Part shown: positions 12,300-23,300 of the stretch, piece by piece | Position numbering within the stretch: the stretch's first letter is position 1 | Layout: each line of letters starts with the position of its first letter | Source: Siphlonurus alternatus | Taxonomy: Eukaryota > Arthropoda > Insecta > Ephemeroptera > Siphlonuridae | Direction: 5' to 3' | Assembly: GCA_949825025.1 (NCBI GenBank) | Contig: OX463780.1 | Location: 36,622,979 to 36,686,978 of the forward strand | Length of the DNA: 64,000 nt | Position numbers and translations under genes: made by a program | The notes under the pieces: generated by a model | Seen by the model: the letters and a program-made list of their open reading frames with translations, nothing else | What the model was told of the DNA's origin: nothing | Database searches by the model: none

Positions 12300-13025
12300 A
12301 TTCAATAAAATCCATAATTTAACAGAGTAGAATGATTTTTATTTTATTATTATAGCTGAATCACCGCCCAAATTACATATTGCAATTTTGAGCAACATAA
12401 TAATAATGTATTATTAATAAGGCTACAAAGTATGGACAAATAAAAGTATGTGTATCACACAGAAATATTATATCTTGGTGACTAAGGATTTTAAGGGAGG
12501 GGGGAGTGAAATGGCAAGAGACAAGACGTTAATACAAGAACTTGGCAGCAATCAAAGGTATTGTCAATTTTAATTTTTAATAGAAGCTAATTTACAGCAA
12601 AAGAGAGAATAGTTAACTTAATATTGCAAAAATAACCAAGTCATTTGCAGAGTTGCAAAATAGACGGGAAAAATTATAAAGGAATAATACATTTGCACCA
12701 AATTGAAAATTGGCATTGCATACACTATAGTTATAATTTATGTTTATTTTTTTGCAAGCCCAAATGTGAGTCTTGCTGTGCAAAACTATTAATAGAAAAT
12801 ATAATATTTCATCAAACGAATTTAGCTCATATTGCTGCTAAAAAAAAGTTCGGTCTTAATTGTGTTAGTTGAAAATATGAATTTCACTAAAGGACAGTGC
12901 TCCATTTGCATGAAGGGACATGTCAATATAAAAAGGTTGAAGACTATGAACATGTGCAGCAACAACAATACAGTATTAATGGAGGAGACTATACAGAGGA
13001 GCACGTCTGGCCCCTGTTTGGCTGT
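12300..13025 (-). other. Likely DLST 3' UTR and downstream flank
   Basis: AT-rich sequence immediately after the DLST stop. TTTATT words near 12336 would read AATAAA on the minus strand and could place the polyadenylation site. The short plus-strand ORFs at 12645-13259 overlap the final DLST exon in antisense and have no support. Confidence 0.45.
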
Positions 13026-14332
13026 CTAGCCCAGCAGCATGATGCGAGGGTCCTCAACTGCAGCCTTGATCTTACGCAGGAACAAAACAGCTTCACGGCC
13101 ATCAATCAGTCGGTGATCGTAAGTCAGAGCAACGTACATCATTGGTCGAATCACCACCTGAAAACAAAAAGGAAAGTGAAAATATACACTAGAAAAAGAG
13201 TTTTAAAAACAACAACTTTTTATTACCAACTTTATTACTTTATACTTCCATCTATGTAGCAAAAAATATAATCCTGACATGTTCACCTTTATTGCACAGG
13301 TAAATAAAGAAAAATTAAATGCATGAAATGAAATTACTTCACCAAATTGGTCAGAATAAGATTAAAATTCCCCTTGCATTCTTAACAATTTCAGCTCTAC
13401 TGACCTGTCCTTTGATTGCAACTGGTCTTTCTTGGATGGAGTGCATGCCAAGGATTGCAGACTGAGGTGGGTTTATGATGGGAGTGCCCAGCAGGGATCC
13501 AAACACTCCTCCATTGCTGATGGTGAAGGTTCCTCCGTCCATGTCCTCCACTGCAAGAGCACCCACTCGAGCCTTCTCACCCAGTGCAGCTATCGCCTTC
13601 TCAATGTCGGCATAATTCATGCCCTCCACACTGCGCAGCACTGGCACCACCAAGCCCTGTAACCAAATTGTAAATTTGATTGCAACTCTAACAATTTTTT
13701 ATGTATTAACTGATACCATGGTCATAAAATCTTTCACTAAAAAGTAATCCACAAAACAGAAGTGTTGGCTTACCTTGGGAGTTGCCACTGCAACAGAGAT
13801 GTCCACATAGTCTCGGTAGACGATGTCATTGCCATCAATGACTGCGTTGACGACTGGCTGGTCTTGCAGGGCAAAGGCACTAGCCTTGACAAATGCCGAC
13901 ATGAAGCCAAGCTTGAGGCCATGCTTCTTTGTGAATCCATCCAGATGAGCCTTACGGAACTCCATGATGTGGCTGTGTCGACAAAAAGAATGTCAGTATT
14001 TACAGATGCTAATGTAAATATGTGCCCATTTTAATAGACTGATTTTACAGGTAATTTTTAAATTTAACACTAACAAATTTAATAATTAATTCCATTGTTA
14101 GTTCTCTTTGCCTGTGACTAAATGTGAAGTCTGAGAGTTTTGTAAGAGGCGCTCACCTCATGTCAATCTCGTTGAAGGTAGTGAGCATTGCATTGGTGTT
14201 CTGGGCCTCCTTAAGGCGCTGGGCAATACGCAGCCGCATACGGTTCATCTTGACCCGCTGCTCTGAGCGAGTGCCTGAGATTTCTCGAGTTGGATCGGAA
14301 GGTGGCAGCTTTACCGTAGCAGCCTCCAGCGC
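13026..14332 (-). CDS. DLST: DLST catalytic-domain exons
   Basis: Exons 14157-14332, 13774-13972, 13405-13656 and 13026-13157 encode the acyltransferase core. Landmarks in order: [94 protein letters not shown] and the catalytic DHRLIDG. The protein ends DPRIMLLG and a TAG stop at 13026-13028. All core motifs are intact. Confidence 0.95.
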
Positions 14333-17300
14333 CTAAAAACAATCATGCATGGTATGTGAGACTAATTATGTGAAAACTTTCATAACAGTCACTAGTTCCA
14401 ATAATCTTGTGATTGCAGTAAAATCTAGGTACGTATATTTTCATTAGAGATCAGCCTCATCATATACATTTTTTTCAAATCAAGATAATAAATGTCTTGA
14501 TTGACAAATCTAAATTAATTGTGAACCAAATCTATAGTTAAATGAGGTGTCCAACTCTACATAGACATAATTATCAATTACCTGTGCATGTCTAATGGCA
14601 GCCACTGGGATGGACGTCATAGGCGCTGCAGCAGGGCGTGCACTGGGGGCAGATGGTGGGGGTGGAGGTGGAGCAGCAGCACTAGGAGGAGGCGGGGGAG
14701 GAGGTGCAGCAGCAGCAGCCGCCGGGGGAGGGGACGGAGCAGCAGCCGAGGGAGCAGCAGCAGGAGCAGCCTTCTTGCTCACAGCACCTGCACACAACAA
14801 GCAGACGATGCTCTCAGCAATGTACTTTTACACCATACATTACAAAAATGAAAACAGGTAGTAATCACAAAGGATTTCAGTTTATATTTAGCTAGAATTA
14901 AAATTTTTATTATTAGTCTTTTATTAAACACAAAAAGTGTACATACAACATAGTATTATAAATATATATTCATTATAAAATAACACTGTAATAGAACACA
15001 TAAAACACACATACAAACTATATATAATAGTTACAGAATAATAGAGAATGATAGTAAAAAATTGAATTGATAATAAAAGAATATAAAATAAAATAACAGA
15101 TGATATCAACAGCCTGTTACATCATAATATATCATATATAAGCACATATATAAAACAAAATATGACATAGAAAATAAATAGAATGAAAAACTTATTGCTT
15201 AATTGCTATTCAAAATATAGACTATATGAAGTCTCCCTTGGCATAATCGCTGATAGGTTTAATTCTAGATTTACAGATATTTAAATGATATTGGCTACAA
15301 TATTCATTACATAATTTACATACACAGGATTGTTCAGCTTTATGATAACCAGAGGATTTACAGATTAGATGATAGAAGCCGTGAACAGCTTGGCGAGTTA
15401 AGACATTTCTAACATTGGATCTATCCAATTGGGGCAAACACCAATGTTTACATGTCATAGCATCAGTGCTGTAAAACTCAGAATTAATATCCTGAGCTTT
15501 TTTATTCCTGACAGCTAGAAAATTGGAATATTGATCTGTCATTGGAAGTTTAAACATTTCTTTGATTTCTGTAATAAAATAATTGGAATCTATCAGTTTA
15601 TAGGCCAGTCTAGTTTCGGTAAATTTTGACAGACACAATAGTCTTTTAACAAACATAGCTTTTACTGATTCTAATTTATCAAAGTCGGATACAGATAAAT
15701 GAGGCCATACGATTTCAATACCATAAGTGGCCACAGGGGCGACTTTTAAATTGAATAGTTTGAGCCCTGTTTTCTGTTTTGACGGATAGACCAGACAGAC
15801 CTGAGATAGTGTACATAACGGTGATAGCATTCTTACATCTTTCTGTTATATGTTTAGAAAAAGAGAGCCCTGTCATTTGAAGTACTATGCCGAGATATTT
15901 AAATGAATTTAGGAATTCAATCTTTTGACCGTCACAATAAATTTCATCGTTTTTGAATTTTTAGCGCCATATCGATCAATTCATCACACAAAATCAATTA
16001 ATTACATAAACATGCAGTCATGTATATAACCAGAATACATGAGGTTCTAAAAATTTCTAAGAGAAGCATTTGCTAAATTTGTGACAATTTACAGCAATGG
16101 ACAACCTGCATGATTTTTTTTTATTTATTATTATTATTATTGCAAATTTGAATAGAGGATCTTGAGGGTGTATTGTCTATTTTTTTCAACCTTTTTTAAA
16201 CCAACTAATACCCTAAAATTCGACTAACAATTTAATTTGTTGAGACATCATCGTCAAGGAAATATTTACGCTCAAGCATAGGAAATGATGTTGCTAGAAT
16301 GTGCCGCCACAGATCCATTTCCTTCAATTTTAAAAAAGTTCAAAATTAGAGGGTTAAAAAAAAAAAAAAAAATGCAAGTTGTCTATTGTAAATAGTTTAT
16401 TATTATTATTTAATTTCATGCAGGCAAATTGTTTGTTTGTTTGTTTTCATTTTTTTAACTAAATTGAGATTATAAATTAAGTGTTAATCAAATACCTGTG
16501 ATCTTGATGCGGAAGAGCTTATCTCCTGGTTTGACGGTAGTTCCATCCTCAACAAAGCGCTCCTCAATGATGCCAGCTCCAGGTGACGGTACTGGGATGG
16601 AAGTCTACACAAGACAACAATTGTACAGTACTTCAAAGAGATTTAGATTAGAGTTTTTTCTAACAGTGAATGAAATTTCTGGGTAGAAATTGTCTGATCC
16701 CAGACTATTTGAGCTTGCTTTAGGATAAACTAATTTAGTAGAGGGAGTGACTGATAGTAATAATTTTAGTAACAGTTTTAAAAAACAAGGGGAAACTTAT
16801 AAAAATATATGTACAAATTCAAAATTAATTCAAATATAATAATAATACAATAATTATATATGAGGGACATAATTATAATTTCTAGTCCAAAATACTGAGC
16901 TATCTGCCTACTACATTCTGTTAAAGAATGCACCACTTGCTATAGTAATGTGCAGAGCTCAATGTTGCACATGATCAAGGTAGACAGTTCATTATTTTGG
17001 AAGGGATGATATGCTCGATGAATCAGAACTACCACTAAACAAACCTAACAACTAATGAATACGTTGTGTATTAAATATAAAGTTTTAACAATTGTTCTAA
17101 TGGGCATCTAAAGACTAAAATTTATCACAGGTTAATAATTTTAAGGCAGTACAACTGCAAATAAACCTCTCTGCATTCTGCATAATATGCAGTTTGGAAT
17201 TCAAATAGAAAAACCTCAACTTTGGTGAAGATTTTTTTTTTTTTTTTTTTTTTTCCTTTGAAGAATTAATTTAGAAGAAACGGTGCACCATTTTATATGT

Positions 17301-20300
17301 AATTTTATGACAGCATGAGTCAAACATGACTAACACAATCTATTTTTTTAAACATATAAATTTCTACTTCAAACGTAATATTATATTAATGAAGTGACAA
17401 TGACGTATGGATGAAAGGATATGATGTGACCCCTTCGTGAGACTGCCGGGGTCTTGTTGTGTTCTCACCTTGTCAGTTTCGATCTCGGCAACAACTTCAT
17501 CCTCCACTACTGAGTCTCCCACCGCTGCACAGAGTTAAGTCAAGAGGGATCATTAATACAACAGAAAATTGCTCACAATAAGGAGCAGTAGTTAGCTCCA
17601 CAACACAACAAAGCAGAAGCAATTATGATCTTCATGGACAGTTAAAATATTCAAATTTAAATTATTATTTCGATCATAGGCTGTACAGCATGGACCACGT
17701 CAATTACTTTATTACATAAAATATGTAACATACTTAATTCTAATTAAAATTAGCCTAAATTTAATTAATTAATTTAAACACATATACCCAAACAATATTT
17801 AAAATATGATCTATAAAATTAATATAATAATTAAAATTGTGTCCTTTTAAACATCACATTAGCACCATAATATATTTAACACACAAATTTTAAATTCAAT
17901 TAAAAGTCTATACATTATGACAAGTTAATTGGTTATTTTAAAACTTTACTAGTAGTAAATATTGTAAATTAGTTATTTAAAAAAGCACTTTTGCAATATA
18001 TATTTACATATAAAAAAGAGCAAATTAAATTTATTAAATTCCTCTTGATTATTCCATGATGATTCAAATACTCACTAACATTAAGAATACAATTCAATTT
18101 AATTCAAGTCTCTTCAAGCATTTCAAACAAAATATAAAGTAATGTAAATGATAGCAAATTATATCACCATTATCAGCAATATACAGTAATATTTTCAATG
18201 TACAGTACAATCAAACAATAGTATTCATCAGCAAAGTTTGATGTGATTTCTCATGGAATGAGTGCAAAATAATTAAGACTTTCCTAAAAAAAAAAAGCAG
18301 TTTTGTACATGACACATCTTTGCTATCATGTTATCAAGAAAAAAAAATCACTTTTCCTGACGTGTAAACAATGCTCTCTTTGATCTTCGATACTTATAAA
18401 ATAAAATTTGGAAGTAAGAATTAATCCTGCAGATTCCTTTGATTAAAGTTACTAACTCAATAAAAATTAGATATCTTACATTTCTAAGTTACAAAGAGAT
18501 TAGTATCATTGATGTTTGTTTTTTAACAGCAAGATTTCTCACCTTTCTCCCACCTGACGTCTCCTTCAGAGATGGAGTCTGCAAATGGTGGCACGGCCAC
18601 AATTTTCACGTCATCCCCTGCACACAAACAAGACACAATAAGAACGTTGTTGATTGGAAGTAAATAGGGGGGAGGTCAACATGCTTGCTGTCAAGAGCTC
18701 AAGAACCGTACAAAGGGAAGCTTACCCATCAAGTGAGAAGGTAACAGAGTTTTGAGTATTATTATTAAGTATAAAACCTAATAAAAAAAAAAAGAGCCCT
18801 TCTGCTTAAATGATCAGGTAGATTGATAATATATTTCATTTATTGCAACAATACTAAAGCTGCTTAATTGTCTATTAAAGTGTAATCATTCTATTTTGAA
18901 GCTGGTGCTTTTATTAAAGTACTGTATATAAATTTAATATACAAACAACATCGGAAACGATTTCAATGCAATTTAACTCTTATTTTTTAATTTTTGTTTA
19001 CATGCTAAGTGATGATTAATTAGTGTTGGTATACATAGAGGCTATAGAGATAAGTATACTTACACATTGCACTGGAGGCATGAATGCTGCGAGACGAGGG
19101 CAGCCACTGACGTGGAGCAAGTTCCGAACTTAGTCTGAAATATTGAAATATACATCTACAAATAGGCCCCGAACTGTATTAATGTACTGCAAAACATGAC
19201 CTTAAAGGAGGAGAATGGCTTCAGCTTTTATATTTTTATCGTTTTATAAATAATGTCAAACTTATTGTTGCACCAAAAAATAGTCACCACCTTCTGCCTT
19301 ATACGAATTCCAGCAATTGACATTCAAAAAGCTCGCGGAGCAGAATTGGGGCTTATGATGTCAAGCACACCCAGGGTGTTGCACCTGACGTCATAAGCCC
19401 CTACTTTTGCTTAGCGTTCTTTTTTAATGTCAGCTGCTGGAACTCTTAGAAAGGGGAGGGTGGTGACTATTTTTTGGTGCAATAATAAGTGACATTACTT
19501 ATAAAATGATAAAAATATAAAAGCTAAAGCCATTCCCCTCCTTTAAAAAAATATATATAATTTTCTGCAACTGCATGCCCTTACTAGCTTACTAGTGAGT
19601 TTGAATGTATTAAACGAATTATCTGCAAATATGAACATTAGTATTTCTTATTCTTCATTGAATGAAAATAAAACAAGAATTCTCTAACCTAGCTCTTAAT
19701 TTCTGATTTCATCATACTGATATTATTAATTACTACAATTTCAAAATGTAAGGAAATTAATTAAAATTTTGTTAAACAAAGTTACCATATATAAAAGGGG
19801 GAAAAAAATATGAAAACAAAAACAATAAAAATCAAATAAAAATTCTGTTGATGCAGCAGAGAAATGTATTAACATTATTAAAGGGGTACCAAAGTGAATA
19901 CTTTTTTTACATATTCGGGCAGCTAAGAATTATTCTGATATCCCTGTGTCTCAATATTTTTGTACAATGCCTAGTTATTTTAAAATTAATTATTTAGTTT
20001 GAAAAGTGAGTTCAAAAGCCGTTGGTTGATTCAAGTCAGTGCGTGCCCGCAGCAGCCGCTGATACGACGAGAATTTCCCGCGAATCATGGGAACCTCCTC
20101 CCGCCCCTTTCTTGTTGTATCACCGGCCGCTGCGGGCGCGCATCGGCTTGAATCAATCAACAGCCATAGAACTCACTTTTCAAACTAAATAATTAATTGT
20201 AAAATAACTAGGCATTGTACGAAAATATTGAGCCACAGGGATGTTAGAATAACTCTTAGCTTCCCGAATATGTAAAAAAAGTATTCACTTTGGTACCCCT

Positions 20301-23300
20301 TTAACTTCTGACAGGCAGTGGCGATCGGTGGATTCAGAAGACAGTGATGTGATGGAAACCTCGTGGGATGTGCAACAAACAAATGGGGGGTCCGGGGGGC
20401 GAAGCCCCCCGGTCAGCCCGCCGCAGGTGAAATTTTTTTGGAAAAGGGGGCGTGTTTTTGAAAATTTTTAAGTTCAAATAAAGCAACATGCATAACATAT
20501 ATTATTATATTGTCTTAAATATAATTTCCCTGATCTACAAATTTTACTTGTGATACTCGTCTTCATTATTTCATATACGATAACCGATAAACGAGTTAAA
20601 AAAATCTCACGAGTGCAGTCGTTCGATCCATTGTTTTTCAACAGTTTTCATAATGTTGCATGTCAATATATAATATATAGCTAGACGAGTTAATAATGAG
20701 CACTTAATTAATATGTCGAGCTAGCTGCAACTTTTTTTTTTAATTTCATTCTTGTAACTTGTAATTAAGCGCCTTAATTTGTACAAAAAAGTGTTTATTT
20801 ACGTGAAGATATACACGTACTTTATAAATGCATTTTAAAATATTTTATTATATAAATTATTTTAAGTACATAATATGTTATTTAATAGTATATTATATAT
20901 TATTTTTCTCTTTTGTAGATTCCTGCAAATAACGTACTTATTTATTTAATTTCTTGCTAGCAAAATAGGTTTATATAATTATATATTCAAGTTCATCTAA
21001 CAGTTCGTCATGAAATGTGACCAAAATTTCCCGGGCTACGATGCTCTGCAATTTGATTGGTTGAGATGCACTGAATACGGCGCTTCAACGCTCATATTTT
21101 GACCAATGCTCACCACCGAGGAGCCTCAAATTTCTTCCTTGCCATTGGTTAGATGGTCCTTGTGACGTAAGCAGGTCAGGCGCTCACTCGGGGAGCAGTC
21201 ACAAATAACGAAAAAATCCGAAGATAAGCGAGAAGTGAACAGCGGCGCGGGATTTCATCCAAAAATAAAAATTATATTCTTGGACTACTTGGTGGCAGCT
21301 AAAATACATTTAATTTGGAGTTATTTACGAGAAGTAAAAAACAACAACAAATCCTATGAATGTTGGTCATGCAGTGCATTCTTCGCTTCTATGGACCGAT
21401 CGCCCCTGCTGACAGGGTGAATTGCTGTCACACAAAATTAGGTTGGCTGTTCAAATTTTTATGAATGAAGTCATGTAGAAATGAAACTGCTACTCTCTCG
21501 TAGAGAATAAATTTACTCAACTAGATTAGTGTTAATCAGTTTTAAGTCTATAAAGTGTACTTTATTATCGGTTATTATCTGAACAATGATCTGACTTACT
21601 TGTTGGATGAGTTTGAGCAAACAAGTCTCCATAGCACTGCCCTCTGCCGCTGGCCTGTCACACACAAATTAGCACATTTTAGATATGTTTGCACATGATG
21701 CTATTTATGTGCATAGCAAACAATGAATATTTGTCTTCAAACATAGTCAAGAAATACTAAATAAATGGGTGAAAAAAAAAGTAAATCAAGGGCATTTATT
21801 ATATTCATACTTTAAACAAAAGACAAATAAAGTAGTAAGGAATTTGATTTTAAAATTTTGAATGATAATAATAATAATATGCATCAGCTGCATATTATTA
21901 TTGCAAGTATTATTAGATGCAAGTTCTGATACACCACAGTGGTGTAATGTTGAAATTGAAATTGATGTTTCGTATAATAGTGAATTCCAGCTTTGAAATC
22001 AATTCTGTTTTAAATTTACCTCAAGCTTTTTCCTGTTGACCAATAAAGACTTTTCTATGAAATACCCAAACTTTAAATAATAATGATAAAAAAAGTTAAC
22101 ATTAATACATATTTACAGTACACAAAAAAGAGAAGATACTGCAGTACTGTATACAGTACAAACATGAAAGAAAAGAAAAAAATAGTATCTACTGTGGGTG
22201 TCTTCCGTATTAGGTTCAGAACATATGAGAGATTACGGACCGACTCTGAACAAAAACATTGACTTCAGAACATCAGATAACGGAACACATTCAGAACGTT
22301 ATTTTTCGCGGTAATACGCATCAGTTTAAAAAAAAATACGAAAAAGGGAGAACTGTTCACTGGCTTCAGAAATTATAACATAAAACTCACGTAACATTTA
22401 TTGATCACCAATTAAGCAAAGATTTACCTCAAATCAAACAGTTATCACGTAGGTCGCACAAGTTTGTTACATACTTTTCAAATTTCCCCAAAAAAATTGT
22501 GATTAGCTGACTCTAGTTCCGATAGTTCGGAGGAAAAGTTCGCAACACTCGGAACCTCTTTTTTGAAGTCAGCTGACTCACTTCGGGTAACCTCGGAAAT
22601 GGTTCTGAACATTCAGAACTTAATTTCGGAACCTAAATCGAAGGTTCCAAACATTCAGAACTTATTACGGACTACACCCTGTATATCTAGCAATATTTTT
22701 AATGAAAGCTAGATTAAGAGTAAAAAAAAAAATAATAAGTATAAACAAATTTTCTATTTTTTGTTCTCCCTTTTTTAAGGTCAAAGAGTGGCTTTATCTT
22801 TTGCAATGTCAACATAAACTGATATGTGGAACAAAATAACAAATGATAACTTGATAAGCAACATCATTTCAGTAGAGCAACCAATTGGGGTGAGGTTGTC
22901 CACCAAATTCTAATTCTTTATTATTTTTTAACTTGTAATACAGTACCTAATTTCTTTTGTTTAGGGCAAAAATTTTGCAACAACTCAAAATTTAGAATAT
23001 CCTTTTCTCAAACTAGCTCACCTTGTTGATGAAGGAAACGTGTTCTGAGGGTTCCCTGAAACACACCACAGAAACAGCAATGATAATTTTACAAGAACAT
23101 TCTAATACAATACAGTACAATACAATACAGACAATAAGATAAAATGTGCACTCTGAAGAATTCTTGGCATATAGCTGCTTCTCTGCAACACTCTTGGCAC
23201 TTTTTCAAAATCTCTCTTTTATGCTGAATACAGAAATAGACTAGAATTGAACTTTTTCTAAGTGAACATCACCAAATCAGGTGGAAAAAAGAAAAAAAAA

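Noticed and set aside
14588..14895. Plus-strand Gly/Arg/Gln-rich ORFs
   Set aside because: Antisense shadows of the Ala/Pro linker exon of DLST.
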